From positions 186,001 through 250,000 of the forward strand of contig QWHH01000003.1 in NCBI GenBank assembly GCA_021404785.1: DNA of 64,000 nt, read 5' to 3'. This DNA is from Lysobacterales bacterium PRO7. Its GTDB lineage: Bacteria; Pseudomonadota; Gammaproteobacteria; Xanthomonadales; Rhodanobacteraceae. A program made the translations under genes and the position numbers. Under the pieces are notes generated by a model, which saw only the letters and a list, made by a program, of their open reading frames with translations, searched no databases and was not told the DNA's origin. Shown piece by piece: positions 25,901 to 37,590 of this stretch (within the stretch, counting starts at the first letter, position 1; every line of letters starts with the position of its first letter).

Positions 25901-26515
25901 TCAGGCGCGATGTGTGACGCGAATAGTATTTGCGTCGTCGGCGTGTTCGTGCAGCAGGCGGCGCACACGCTCCTGCCAGACATCCGCGAAAGTCTTGCGC
26001 TCGACGGCAGTCGCGTCCGGCGCCAGTGCGCGTTGCATCAATACACGCATCAGCGGCGCTGGCTGGACCGCGGAAAGATCCATCGCCACATCGACTGTGG
26101 CGCCGGTATCGACGCGACGGAAACTTGCGATCGAGTCGCTGTCACCACTGCCGTAGGCAAGCAGGCCGTCGCGCACGAAGCGTCCGGCGATGCCATGGAA
26201 ACCGTTGTTCGCGGCCGCGCCGGTGACAAGCGTGAACACCTGCGCGATGACGCCGGTGGTGCCTTCGTCTTCCGGCGCACTCATCGTCACCGCGATGGCG
26301 CCGCGCTCGCCGACTGCATCGGGATACAAAGCGCGTACGGCAGCGCGCGCCATCAGCCAAGCGCCGGCCACGGTCGGGCAGGAGTGTCCGGCCAGACGCA
26401 CCGCATCCGCGTAGCCGTACTCGATCAGACCGCCTTCGGCCGCGCCGAGCGTTTCGGCCAGCGCATCGCGCATGACGATGCGCGGTGCGGACTCATAGAA
26501 TGCGGGCAGGCTCAT
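25901..26515 (-). CDS. FmdE-like domain protein
   Basis: A 204-residue protein with RLAGHSCPTVAGAWLMARAAV, which resembles the metal-binding GHxCP segment of the FmdE domain family. It is named after formylmethanofuran dehydrogenase but is widely found outside methanogens. No methanofuran genes are nearby, so that function should not be assumed. Other features are SAPEDEGTTGVIAQVF and FHGIAGRFVRDGLLAYG. The start at 26515 has GGAG 6 nt upstream; the GTG at 26542 is an unlikely extension. It may be a metal-binding or small-molecule enzyme; substrate unknown. Confidence 0.68.
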   Translation of the reverse strand: MSLPAFYESAPRIVMRDALAETLGAAEGGLIEYGYADAVRLAGHSCPTVAGAWLMARAAVRALYPDAVGERGAIAVTMSAPEDEGTTGVIAQVFTLVTGAAANNGFHGIAGRFVRDGLLAYGSGDSDSIASFRRVDTGATVDVAMDLSAVQPAPLMRVLMQRALAPDATAVERKTFADVWQERVRRLLHEHADDANTIRVTHRA

Positions 26516-26631
26516 GCTGTGCTCCAACGGCAGGAAACGCACGCCATGCTACGCCGCGAGGATCGCGTCGCTCTGATCCATGTCAAGCGTCGCGGCGTAC
26601 ACTGCTGCGTTGCGCAAGGAACAGACCCAAC

Positions 26632-27468
26632 ATGAATCGAGATCGTTTCGCTGCGCGCCGCGCGGCTTTCCGCAAGCTGCACGAATCGGGCTGTTTCCTG
26701 ATTCCGAATCCCTGGGACGCCGGTTCCGCGCGCGCGTTGGCTACGCTGGGTTTCAAGGCGTTGGCGACGACGAGTTCGGGTTACGCATGGTCGAAAGCAA
26801 AACAAGATCATGCGCCGGACGTGGACGCAGTGCTTGCGCATTGCCGCGAGATCGTCGAGGCGACCGATTTGCCGATCAACGCCGATTTCGAGGATGGTCA
26901 CGCGAGCGATATCGATGGCCTCACGAAGAACGTGCGCCGCTGCATCGACACTGGCGTGGCGGGCTTGTCGATCGAGGATGCAACGGGCGATCCGGCACAG
27001 CCACTATATGCGTTCGCTGAGGCGATCGCTCGCATGCGCGCCGCGCGCGCGGCAATCGACGCGAGTGGTCAGGACGTGTTGCTGGTCGGTCGTGCCGAGT
27101 GTTTCCTCGTCGGCCATCCGGATGCATTGAACGAATCCGTGCGCCGCCTTCGCGCCTATGCCGATGCCGGTGCGGATTGCCTGTTCGCGCCAGGCGCGAG
27201 CGAGACCGGGCAGATTACCGTCATCGTCGACGCCGTAACGCCAAAGCCGGTCAATGTGCTGGTCGGGCGTCCGACGCCGTACACGTTGGCCGATCTCGCC
27301 CGTCTAGGTGTGCGTCGCGTCAGCGTGGGCGGCGCGCTGGCTGGCGCAGCGTGGGGCGGTTTTTTGAATGCCGCGCGCGAACTCGCCGTTGGTAGTTTTG
27401 GCGGTTTCGCCGGCAACGCGACGCATGACCAGATTGATGCGCTGATGCGTCGGCGCGATGACGCATAA
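26632..27468 (+). CDS. Isocitrate lyase/PEP mutase family protein
   Basis: A 278-residue TIM-barrel enzyme. FLIPNPWDAGSARALATLGFKALATTSSG, the Mg-binding NADFEDGHASD and GLSIEDATG place it in the PEP mutase/isocitrate lyase superfamily. The KKCGH loop of true isocitrate and methylisocitrate lyases is absent. It may therefore be an oxaloacetate-decarboxylase- or phosphonopyruvate-hydrolase-like enzyme acting on a 2-oxo acid. No phosphonate genes are adjacent. ATG 26632 follows AAGGAAC; the frame is open further upstream only by chance. It converges with mnmE. Confidence 0.88.
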   Translation: MNRDRFAARRAAFRKLHESGCFLIPNPWDAGSARALATLGFKALATTSSGYAWSKAKQDHAPDVDAVLAHCREIVEATDLPINADFEDGHASDIDGLTKNVRRCIDTGVAGLSIEDATGDPAQPLYAFAEAIARMRAARAAIDASGQDVLLVGRAECFLVGHPDALNESVRRLRAYADAGADCLFAPGASETGQITVIVDAVTPKPVNVLVGRPTPYTLADLARLGVRRVSVGGALAGAAWGGFLNAARELAVGSFGGFAGNATHDQIDALMRRRDDA

Positions 27469-27482
27469 CGGACCGGCTGCGC

Positions 27483-28826
27483 CTATTTGCCGATGCAGAA
27501 TGTCGAAAAGATTTTGCCGAGCAAATCATCACTGCTGAATTCACCCGTGATTTCGCCGAGCGCCTGCTGGGCCTGACGCAATTCTTCTGCCGCAAGCTCA
27601 CCGGTGCGCTCTTGCAGGTGTTGTGCCGCGGTGCGCAGGTGTTCGGCGACGGTTTCAAGTGCTTGCACATGCCGTGCACGCGCACTGAACGCACCCTGCG
27701 TCGCGTCGCCGTGTCCGGCAAGACGCTTCAGTTCTTCACGCAGGATATCCAGCCCGGCGCCAGCTTGGGCCGAAAGCCAGATATGGATTTGCCCCTGTTG
27801 ATCCGCTGCACGGTGCGGTTTTTCGCCGGATAGATCGATCTTGTTGTGCACGATGATACGTGCCGCAGTCGGCGGACAAGCGTCGGGCAATGCGCGATCG
27901 ATTTCTGCTTGTCCGGTTTCAGTGACGAGGATTGCAACGTCCGCGCGTTCGAGTTCCGCGCGTGCGCGGCGTATGCCTTCGGCTTCAACGCTGTCGGCGG
28001 ATTCGCGCAAACCGGCGGTATCGGCCAGGGTCAATACGACTCCATCGAGAGTCACGCTTTCGCGCAACACGTCGCGGGTGGTACCCGCAATTTCGGCGAC
28101 GATCGCACGTTCGCTTTGCGCCAGCGCATTGAGCAGGCTGGATTTGCCCGTGTTCGGCCGGCCGACGATGACGACGTGCAAGCCGTCGCGCAGCACCACG
28201 CCGCGACGGGTGGCGGCGAGCAGATCGTCCAGTTGCGTTTGCAGCCGATGCAGGCCGTCGGTGAGCTGTGGCGCACTCAAGAAATCGATTTCTTCCTCGG
28301 GAAAGTCCAACGCCGCTTCAAGCCAGGCGCGCAGATTTGTCAGCGCCTCGAACAACATGTGAACCGCGCGGGAAAACTCGCCTTCCAGACTGCGCAATGC
28401 AGCGCGCGCAGCGGATTCGGAGCCTGCGGCGATCAGGTCGGCGACTGCTTCGGCCTGTGCCAGATCGAGCTTGCCGTTGAGAAAGGCGCGTTCGGAGAAT
28501 TCGCCGGGGTGCGCCGCGCGCGCGCCGAGTTCACAGGCGCGTTGCAACAACAGGTTCAACACGACGGGACTGCCGTGCGCGTGCAGCTCGAGCACGTCTT
28601 CACCGGTGAAGGATTTCGGCGTGGCGAAATACAGGGCGAGGCCGCGATCCAGGATTGCGCCATTCCTGTCGCGGAATGCGCAGAAATATACTTTGCGCGC
28701 TTGTGGATTCTTGCCGGTCAGAGCCTGCGCTATGGCGCGGGCGCGCGGCCCAGAAACGCGTACGATGCCGATGCCACCGGCGCCCTGCGGTGTGGCGATT
28801 GCGGCAATCGTCTCGGTCGACTCCAT
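27483..28826 (-). CDS. mnmE: tRNA modification GTPase MnmE
   Basis: A 447-residue protein. The N-terminal tetrahydrofolate-binding domain begins ETIAAIATPQGAGGIGIVRVSG. The central G domain has G1 GRPNTGKSSLLNAL, G3 DTAGLRESAD and G4 HNKIDL. The C-terminus is FCIGK with the conserved cysteine. With MnmG it installs the 5-carboxymethylaminomethyl group on wobble uridine of several tRNAs. ATG 28826 chosen; a GTG at 28832 would add two residues. It lies 7 bp after yidC as the last gene of the rpmH-rnpA-yidC-mnmE operon. mnmG, rsmG and parAB, which often follow in other bacteria, are not here. Confidence 0.97.
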   Translation of the reverse strand: MESTETIAAIATPQGAGGIGIVRVSGPRARAIAQALTGKNPQARKVYFCAFRDRNGAILDRGLALYFATPKSFTGEDVLELHAHGSPVVLNLLLQRACELGARAAHPGEFSERAFLNGKLDLAQAEAVADLIAAGSESAARAALRSLEGEFSRAVHMLFEALTNLRAWLEAALDFPEEEIDFLSAPQLTDGLHRLQTQLDDLLAATRRGVVLRDGLHVVIVGRPNTGKSSLLNALAQSERAIVAEIAGTTRDVLRESVTLDGVVLTLADTAGLRESADSVEAEGIRRARAELERADVAILVTETGQAEIDRALPDACPPTAARIIVHNKIDLSGEKPHRAADQQGQIHIWLSAQAGAGLDILREELKRLAGHGDATQGAFSARARHVQALETVAEHLRTAAQHLQERTGELAAEELRQAQQALGEITGEFSSDDLLGKIFSTFCIGK

Positions 28827-28833
28827 CCGCACA

Positions 28834-30570
28834 TTATCGCGTGGCTTTGGCGTCGGCTGCCTGCATCCGGTGGTTGATCACCCATTGCTGCAACAGGCTC
28901 AGTCCGCCATTGACCGCGTAGTACAGCACCAGGCCCGACGGGAAGACAAAGAACAACGCGCCGAACACGATCGGCATGAACTTCATCATCTTTTGCGAAG
29001 TCGGATCCATGCCTGGGCTGGGCGGCTGGAACAGGGCGGTTCCCGCCATGATCGCCATGTTGATGATCGGCAGGATGTAGTACGGATCCGGCGCGGACAG
29101 GTTCTGGATCCAGCCGAAGAACGGGGCGTGGCGCAGCTCCACGCTCTCCAGCAGCACGTAGTACAGGGCAAAGAACACCGGGATCTGGATCAACGCCGGC
29201 AGGCAACCGCCGAGCGGATTGATCTTTTCTTTCTGGTACAGCTCCATCGTCGCAGCGTTGAGCTTTTGCTTGTCGTCGCCGTAGCGTTCCTTCAATGCCT
29301 GCAGCCGTGGCGAGAGCTTTTTCATCTTCGCCGCGGAGCGGAATTGCGCTTCGCTGAACTTGAACATCACGAGCTTGATCAGCAGCACGAGCAGGATGAT
29401 GGCTAGGCCCCAATTGCGCACCAGCGCGTGCAATTGCAGCAGGAACCAGTGCATGGGCTGCGCGATCGGCGTGAGCATGCCGTAGTCGGCGGTCAGGGCC
29501 AGACCCTTGGCGATGCCGGCGTCGCTGATCGCATCGAGCTGGCCGAGCAGGGTCGGGCCGACGTACAAATGCGCGTTGACACTGTGTGCTTGCCCCGGCG
29601 CCACCGTGATCGATGGCGACAGCGCCCGCACGAGGTAACGCGGCGCGCCATTCGCGCCATCCACGACTGCGCTCGAATACGTGTCGACCTCGGCTTTATC
29701 GGGAATCCAGGCGCTGAAGAAATAGTGCTGCAGCATCGCCGTCCAGCCACCGGCAAAGCTGCCGGTCAGCGGTTCCTTGGTGAACTTGTCGAACGCAAGT
29801 TTGTTGAACTTGTGCTCGGGGCTGTACCAAGCCGCGCCGACGTAGGCGTAGCGCTCGGGATTATTGAAGCCGGTTGCCTGCGGAGGCGCGACGCGTTGCA
29901 ACTGGCGGTACGCGTTGCCGGTCCAGGCCGTATTGCCGCCATTGGCGATGTCTTCGCGCGTGCCGATCAGGTAACTGCCGCGCTGGAAAATGTATACTTT
30001 CGTCACTTTCAGGCCGGCGGCATCCGACCAGGTCAGCGGCACTTCCAGGGTGTTCGCGCCCGCTGCCAGTGCATAGTCGGTCTTGTCGGCATGGAACAGG
30101 GCCTGGTGATCCGGCGCGGCGCCCGCGCCCGCTGCGCTGACGAGTCCGGATTGGGCCACGTAATAAGTCGTCGCGGCATCGTCCAGCAGGCGCACGGGTT
30201 CGTGTTTCTTGTCTGCATCCGCCGCATACGCAAGCAATTCCGCGCGCACGATACTGCCGCCGCGGGTATCGATGGTCAGGCGCAGCACGTCGGTCGTTAC
30301 CGTGATCGACGGCGCGGGCGCACTGGCCGTGTTCGTGCTTTCCGGCACGGCGGGCACGTTGGTGTTCGACGCGGCGGGCGCGGTGTTCGCGGTGGCGGCG
30401 GGTACATCCGCGCCTGGCGCTGTGGCGTTCGCGGCGGCGGGTGCCGTACTCGCGGTTGCCGCGGTCGGCGCCGGCGCCGGTTTCGGGCCGTAGTCCTGCT
30501 CCCACGCCTGCCACATCATCAATGCCACGAAGGCAAGGGCCATGAACAACAAGGAACGGGTGGTGGGCAT
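28834..30570 (-). CDS. yidC: Membrane protein insertase YidC
   Basis: A 578-residue insertase with an N-terminal helix RSLLFMALAFVALMMWQAW. A long Ala/Thr/Pro-rich linker leads to the large periplasmic domain (about 90-350). The conserved C-terminal membrane core includes NWGLAIILLVLLIKLVMF, KMKKLSPRLQALKERYGDDKQ, YQKEKINPLGGCLPALIQIP and FVFPSGLVLYYAVNGGLSLL. It inserts proteins into the inner membrane alone or with SecYEG. ATG 30570 places the first helix at the N-terminus. yidD, often found between rnpA and yidC, is missing; the 109-bp gap has no frame for it. Confidence 0.97.
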   Translation of the reverse strand: MPTTRSLLFMALAFVALMMWQAWEQDYGPKPAPAPTAATASTAPAAANATAPGADVPAATANTAPAASNTNVPAVPESTNTASAPAPSITVTTDVLRLTIDTRGGSIVRAELLAYAADADKKHEPVRLLDDAATTYYVAQSGLVSAAGAGAAPDHQALFHADKTDYALAAGANTLEVPLTWSDAAGLKVTKVYIFQRGSYLIGTREDIANGGNTAWTGNAYRQLQRVAPPQATGFNNPERYAYVGAAWYSPEHKFNKLAFDKFTKEPLTGSFAGGWTAMLQHYFFSAWIPDKAEVDTYSSAVVDGANGAPRYLVRALSPSITVAPGQAHSVNAHLYVGPTLLGQLDAISDAGIAKGLALTADYGMLTPIAQPMHWFLLQLHALVRNWGLAIILLVLLIKLVMFKFSEAQFRSAAKMKKLSPRLQALKERYGDDKQKLNAATMELYQKEKINPLGGCLPALIQIPVFFALYYVLLESVELRHAPFFGWIQNLSAPDPYYILPIINMAIMAGTALFQPPSPGMDPTSQKMMKFMPIVFGALFFVFPSGLVLYYAVNGGLSLLQQWVINHRMQAADAKATR

Positions 30571-30679
30571 GAAGACAAAACCGGTTGTCGGCGCGGATGC
30601 GCGTGAAGAATCAGGTGGCGATGACTGCCACCGGATCAAGGGAAACACTCAAGAGGCGCGCATTGTGCCGGTCATGCGG

Positions 30680-31042
30680 CTAGCGTTCAATGGCGGCGTC
30701 CTGCGCGGCGAGCCGTGACCAGAGCGACTCCAGTTCCTCGCGCAACTGCGCGTTGGTTTGTTCCGCCGCTGATTGCCGCGCGATCACCAGGATGTCGCAT
30801 GCGGGCAGACGCGCGCGGTGCAAGCGAAAACTTTCGCGGATCTGGCGGCGGATGCGGTTGCGGACCACGGCCACCTTGGACACGCGCCGCGATACGGCCA
30901 TGCCCAGGCGCGCGCCGGGTACCTCGCGCTTGCGGTACTGGATGCTCAGTTGTTGCGAATTGAGGCGGCGACCGGATTCGCGCAGGCGCGCGAAGTCCGC
31001 GGGTCGCAGCAAGCGGGCGCTTTGCGGGTGGCGCAGCGCCAC
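30680..31042 (-). CDS. rnpA: Ribonuclease P protein component
   Basis: A 120-residue basic protein with [39 protein letters not shown] and [19 protein letters not shown], containing the RNR signature of the RNase P protein. It assists the RNA subunit in removing tRNA 5' leaders. The start is taken as the GTG at 31042, 8 bp after the rpmH stop. The in-frame sequence upstream of it belongs to the rpmH region in another frame. Confidence 0.92.
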   Translation of the reverse strand: MALRHPQSARLLRPADFARLRESGRRLNSQQLSIQYRKREVPGARLGMAVSRRVSKVAVVRNRIRRQIRESFRLHRARLPACDILVIARQSAAEQTNAQLREELESLWSRLAAQDAAIER

Positions 31043-31050
31043 TCGAACCC

Positions 31051-31191
31051 TTACGGGATGAGTTTCTTGCGGCCTTTGGCACGCCGCGCATTGAGCACCG
31101 CGCGTCCGCCGCGCGTTTTCATGCGCGCGCGAAAGCCATGCGTGCGGGCATGCTTGAGATTGCCGGGTTGGAAAGTGCGCTTGGTGGCCAT
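31051..31191 (-). CDS. rpmH: 50S ribosomal protein L34
   Basis: A 46-residue, very basic protein beginning [20 protein letters not shown] and ending AKGRKKLIP, fully typical of L34. It is the first gene of the rpmH-rnpA-yidC-mnmE operon, diverging from dnaA. A strong sigma-70 promoter lies just upstream (31223-31252). Confidence 0.98.
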   Translation of the reverse strand: MATKRTFQPGNLKHARTHGFRARMKTRGGRAVLNARRAKGRKKLIP

Positions 31192-31222
31192 GGTACGGAT
31201 ATCGTTGCAAAAAAGGATCGCG

Positions 31223-31252
31223 ATTCTAGGGGTAAAAGTGTACTTGCGTCAA
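31223..31252 (-). promoter_or_regulatory. Sigma-70 promoter of the rpmH operon
   Basis: On the minus strand TTGACG (31252-31247) and TAGAAT (31228-31223) are separated by 18 nt, close to the -35 and -10 consensus. The -10 box is about 31 nt upstream of the rpmH ATG. It drives transcription away from dnaA. Confidence 0.75.
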
Positions 31253-31338
31253 TGTTTGCGCGCTTGGCGCGGCCCGCGTCGGGCGCTAGACTTCGTGATC
31301 CGCCCACTGCGGCGGATGCACCGGTAACCAATTCCATC

Positions 31339-32658
31339 ATGAGCAAATTGTGGCGGCGCTGCCTGGAACGCCTGGAAGGCGAACTGAGCGTCGAGGACCT
31401 GCACACCTACCTGATGCCCTTGCAAGCCAGCGAGGACGGCGACGGCTTGCGCCTGCTCGCGCCCAACGCCTATACGTTGGACTTCGTGCGCATGAAATTC
31501 CAGGATCTGATCGAGCGCGTGCTCGCGCACGTGCATGGCGCTCCGGTCGCCTTGCGCCTGGAGGTCGGCACGCTGGCGAGCCGGCGCACGGAAAAGTCCG
31601 CTGGGCGGGCGGGCGCCGCTGCCGAATCGGAGGATTTCGAGCACAACCTTGATCCGCACTACACGTTCGATACCTTCGTCGAAGGCAAGTCGAACCAGCT
31701 CGGCAAGGCGTCGGCGATGCAGGTGGCGATGAATCCGGGTCGTGCCTACAACCCGTTGTTGCTGTATGGCGGCACCGGTCTGGGCAAGACGCACCTGATG
31801 CACGCGGCAGGCAACCGGATTCGCGCCAACAATCCGTCGATGCGAGTGATGTACCTGCGTTCAGAACAGTTCGTCAACGGCATGGTGCGTGCGTTGCAGC
31901 AAAAAGGCATGGACGAGTTCAAGCGCCGTTTTCGCGACGTGGATGCGCTGCTGATCGACGACATCCAGTTCTTTGCCGGCAAGGATCGTACGCAGGAGGA
32001 GTTTTTCCACACCTTCAACGCGTTGTTCGAAAGCAAACAGCAGATCATCATGACCTGCGACAAGTTTCCGAAGGAAGTCGAGAACCTCGAACCGCGCCTG
32101 AAATCGCGCCTGGGCTGGGGCCTGTCGGTGGCGATCGAACCGCCGGATTTCGAGACGCGTGCGGCGATCCTGCTCGCGAAATCCTCGGCGCGTGGTCTGG
32201 ATATTCCCGAAGCCGTCGCGTTTCTCGTTGCCAAGCGCATGCGCTCGAATGTGCGAGATCTGGAAGGCGCGCTCAACACGCTGGCTGCGCGCGCGAACTT
32301 TCAGGGCGTACCGATCACGGAAGACTTCGCGCTGGAAGCGCTGCGCGACCTGCTCACCGTGCACAGTCAGGCGATAACGCTTTCGAACATCCAGAAAACG
32401 GTGGCCGACTACTACCAGATCAGCCTGCCGAATCTGCTATCGACCAGCCGTAGCCGGTCACTGGCGCGGCCACGCCAGTTGGCGATGGCGCTGGCCAAGG
32501 AAATCACCGACCACAGCCTGCCTGAAATTGGCAAGGCGTTTGGCGGGCGCGATCATACGACGGTGCTGCATGCCTGCCGCACGATTCGGGATCTGACGCA
32601 CAAGGATGGCAAGTTGCGCCAGGATTGGGACATGTTGTTGCGCCAGTTGACCGGATGA
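31339..32658 (+). CDS. dnaA: Chromosomal replication initiator DnaA
   Basis: A 439-residue initiator. Domain I begins [29 protein letters not shown]. The AAA+ domain has Walker [16 protein letters not shown] and Walker [20 protein letters not shown]. The DNA-binding domain IV ends with [23 protein letters not shown]. It binds DnaA boxes and melts oriC. ATG 31339 was chosen from the conserved N-terminus; the frame is open upstream to 31138 but that part overlaps rpmH. The upstream gap shows no clear DnaA box, while the downstream gap does, so the origin is placed on the dnaN side. Confidence 0.98.
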   Translation: MSKLWRRCLERLEGELSVEDLHTYLMPLQASEDGDGLRLLAPNAYTLDFVRMKFQDLIERVLAHVHGAPVALRLEVGTLASRRTEKSAGRAGAAAESEDFEHNLDPHYTFDTFVEGKSNQLGKASAMQVAMNPGRAYNPLLLYGGTGLGKTHLMHAAGNRIRANNPSMRVMYLRSEQFVNGMVRALQQKGMDEFKRRFRDVDALLIDDIQFFAGKDRTQEEFFHTFNALFESKQQIIMTCDKFPKEVENLEPRLKSRLGWGLSVAIEPPDFETRAAILLAKSSARGLDIPEAVAFLVAKRMRSNVRDLEGALNTLAARANFQGVPITEDFALEALRDLLTVHSQAITLSNIQKTVADYYQISLPNLLSTSRSRSLARPRQLAMALAKEITDHSLPEIGKAFGGRDHTTVLHACRTIRDLTHKDGKLRQDWDMLLRQLTG

Positions 32659-32676
32659 GGCTTCGTGTGCGCCGGA

Positions 32677-32685
32677 TGTGGATAA
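32677..32685 (-). promoter_or_regulatory. DnaA box, exact match
   Basis: TGTGGATAA on the plus strand is the exact complement of the TTATCCACA consensus. It lies 19 bp after the dnaA stop codon. Confidence 0.85.
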
Positions 32686-32711
32686 GTTGTGCAACAATGC
32701 GGCGCACTGAC

Positions 32712-32720
32712 ATATCCACA
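32712..32720 (+). promoter_or_regulatory. DnaA box, one mismatch
   Basis: ATATCCACA differs from TTATCCACA only at the first base. It lies 27 bp from the exact box and in opposite orientation. Confidence 0.65.
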
Positions 32721-32868
32721 CGCAAGCACGTAACAATCAACAAGCTTTCTACTGGTTTTTTGAATGTATTTTATTGATTTAAAAGGGGAAAAAAAGCAAT
32801 CCCCGTGATGCACAGGCCCTATAACAGCTCTTTCCACATAAATAAACAAAATCACGGAAGCAACCACC

Positions 32869-33969
32869 ATGCACTTCAGTATCCAGCGCGAAGTTTTGCT
32901 CAAGCCGTTGCAACAAGTCATCGGTGTGGTGGAACGCCGGCAGACGCTGCCCGTGCTGTCCAACCTGCTGGTGGTTTCCGGGTCGGGCAAGGTCAGCTTC
33001 ACCGGCACCGATCTTGAAGTGGAAATGTCGGCAAGCGTGGATGCCGTTGATGCCGATGCTGGAGAAGTGACAATTCCGGCGCGCAAACTCTTCGATATCT
33101 GCCGCGCCCTTCCGGATGGCAGCAAGATCCAGTTCAAGCTCGCCAACGACCGCGTGACGGTCAGTTCCGGTCGCAGCCGGTTCACCTTGGCAACCCTGGC
33201 GGCAACCGAGTTTCCGGTCATCGAAAACATTGAGGTGATCGAGAAGATCACGTTGCCGAAAAATACGCTCAAGGAACTGATGGACCGCACCGCGTTCGCG
33301 ATGGCCAATCAGGACGTACGTTACTACCTGAACGGGCTGTTGCTGGATCTGCGCGAGAAGTCCTTGCGTTGCGTCGCCACGGACGGGCATCGGCTCGCGA
33401 TGTCGGAAACCACGTTGGATGGCGGCAAGGCGGCACAGCGCCAGATCATCATCCCGCGCAAAGGCGTCGTTGAATTGCAGGGTTTGTTCGAATCCGGAGA
33501 AGGCGATGTGGAGTTGCAGTTTGGCCGCAACCATTTGCGCGTGCGCCACAACGATGTCGTGTTTACCTCCAAATTGATCGATGGCCGCTTTCCGGATTAC
33601 GAAGCGGTTGTACCGATTGGCGCGGACAAGGAAGTGCACATCGGGCGGGAATCCCTGCGCGGTGCCCTGCAGCGCGCGGCGATTCTGTCGAACGAGAAAT
33701 ACCGCGGCGTGAAACTCGAAGTCAGTCCCGGCAAGCTGCGCATCGTTGCGCACAATCCGGAACAGGAAGAAGCGGTCGAAGAACTCGAAGCACGTACCGG
33801 TGTGAACGAGCTCAGCGTCGGCTTCAATGTCAATTACCTGCAGGATGCGCTCAATGCCTTGCAAGGCGAGGAAGTGTTGCTGTGCCTGCGCGACGCCAAC
33901 TCCAGCTGCTTGCTGCGCACGCCCGGCAGCGAGCAGTCGCGGCATGTGATCATGCCGCTGCGCCTCTGA
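32869..33969 (+). CDS. dnaN: DNA polymerase III beta subunit (sliding clamp)
   Basis: A 366-residue clamp beginning MHFSIQREVLLKPLQQVIGVVERRQTLPVL, with three clamp folds. Conserved stretches include LMDRTAFAMANQDVRYYLNGLLL and GRFPDYEAVVP, and the C-terminus is SRHVIMPLRL. It encircles DNA and tethers polymerase III. Length matches E. coli (366). It follows the putative origin and precedes recF by 31 bp. Confidence 0.98.
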   Translation: MHFSIQREVLLKPLQQVIGVVERRQTLPVLSNLLVVSGSGKVSFTGTDLEVEMSASVDAVDADAGEVTIPARKLFDICRALPDGSKIQFKLANDRVTVSSGRSRFTLATLAATEFPVIENIEVIEKITLPKNTLKELMDRTAFAMANQDVRYYLNGLLLDLREKSLRCVATDGHRLAMSETTLDGGKAAQRQIIIPRKGVVELQGLFESGEGDVELQFGRNHLRVRHNDVVFTSKLIDGRFPDYEAVVPIGADKEVHIGRESLRGALQRAAILSNEKYRGVKLEVSPGKLRIVAHNPEQEEAVEELEARTGVNELSVGFNVNYLQDALNALQGEEVLLCLRDANSSCLLRTPGSEQSRHVIMPLRL

Positions 33970-34000
33970 TCCGTCGCTAGCGCGGGCTGGAGTCGCAGCC

Positions 34001-35072
34001 ATGCGCCTGGAACAACTGCACATCGAAAACCTGCGCAATATCGCCACGCTTGACGTGGCGCTGGCGCCGGGCATCAACGTCTTTGTCGGGCCCAATGGCG
34101 CCGGCAAGAGCAGCATCCTCGAAGCCGCCTACTTGCTGTCCCATGCACAGAGTTTCCGCCTGGGGACGACTCACGACCTGATCCGGCGCGGCGAAAAGCG
34201 ACTTGCGGTAGCCGCAACCGCGCGCTGCGGTGAACGCGCTCGCCGAATCGCGCTGATTCGGGACGACTCGAGCTGGCACGGCCGCATCGATCAAACCGTC
34301 ACCACGAACCTGGGCGCCGTCCTGGGCGAAACCGCCGTGGTGTGTTTCGAACCAGGCAGCCATGAATTGATTGCCGGTTCCGGCCGTGAGCGCCGGCGCT
34401 TTCTGGATTGGGGTGTGTTCCACGTGGAACATGCCTACCTCGCGACGGCGGCGCGCTATCGGCGCAGCCTGCGCCAACGCAACATGGCCCTGAAAAACGG
34501 TGCGGCCGATGGCGAGCTTGATGCGTGGGACGTGGAACTCGCCAGCGCAGCCGCGCCCATGGACCTGCATCGCCAGCAGTACTTTTCGCGGTTTCGCGAC
34601 CGCCTGGCGGAACTGGCGGGGCAATTCCTGCCGGAGTTGGGGGAGGTCAACCTCGCATGGGATCGCGGTTGGCCGAGCGATGCGAGTTTGCTGGATCTGC
34701 TTGCGCAACGACGAAGCCTCGACCGCATTCGCGGTCACACCAGCCGCGGCCCGCATCGGGCGGACTGGTTGTTACGGTTTGAACAGGCGCCGCAACGCGG
34801 GCAATTGTCGCGGGGGCAGGAGAAGCTCTGCGCGCTCGCATGCGTACTCGCGCAGGCGCGGGTTCATGCGGATGCAAGCGGAGGTTGGCCGGTCATCGCA
34901 CTGGATGACCTGGGTTCGGAACTGGATCTCGAACACCAGGCACGCGTGCTGGACTGGTTGCGCCGCGATGCCGACCAGGTGCTGATTTCCGGGGTGGACA
35001 TCCCCGAGCCGTTGCGCGCGGAACCCGATGCAATCACCCTGTTCCACGTGGAACATGGCAGCCTGCGCGGCT

Positions 35073-35080
<8 letters not shown>
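34001..35080 (+). CDS. recF: DNA replication and repair protein RecF
   Basis: A 359-residue SMC-like ATPase. Walker A is VGPNGAGKSSILEAAYLL, the signature region is LSRGQEKLCALACVL and Walker B is VIALDDLGSELD. It loads RecA at gapped DNA with RecO and RecR. The coding sequence contains two copies of a 16-bp perfect palindrome that encodes FHVEH both times (34416-34431 and 35040-35055), matching parS. The stop is 36 bp before gyrB, and a gyrB promoter overlaps its last codons. Confidence 0.96.
34416..34431. promoter_or_regulatory. parS-like ParB binding site 1
   Basis: TGTTCCACGTGGAACA is a perfect 16-bp palindrome. Its core is the chromosomal parS sequence described in pseudomonads and differs from the Bacillus site by one complementary substitution per arm. 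It lies within recF, about 1.6 kb from the putative oriC, where ParB would nucleate for origin segregation. parA and parB are not in the window. Confidence 0.88.
35040..35055. promoter_or_regulatory. parS-like ParB binding site 2
   Basis: An identical copy of the 16-bp palindrome found at 34416, 624 bp further on, near the 3' end of recF and about 20 bp upstream of the gyrB -10 element. ParB bound here could also affect gyrB transcription. Confidence 0.88.
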
Positions 35081-37543
<2,463 letters not shown>

Positions 37544-37590
37544 GGTTTTGGACGTATAAACGGCAACAAAATATTGAGCGACGCGATCTG

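Larger units (their letters stand above)
32659..32868. other. Putative replication origin oriC (dnaA-dnaN intergenic region)
   Basis: This 210-bp gap combines DnaA-box-like sites with a markedly AT-rich core at about 32731-32800, unlike the GC-rich surroundings and suited to strand opening. One perfect box lies at 32677-32685 and a one-mismatch box at 32712-32720. Weaker candidates are TGATGCACA at 32806-32814 and CTTTCCACA at 32830-32838. Genes on both sides point away from it (rpmH operon leftwards, dnaN-recF-gyrB rightwards), as expected near an origin. Confidence 0.75.

Noticed and set aside
26632-27468. Isocitrate or methylisocitrate lyase
   Set aside because: The KKCGH active-site loop is missing, so only the wider superfamily can be claimed.
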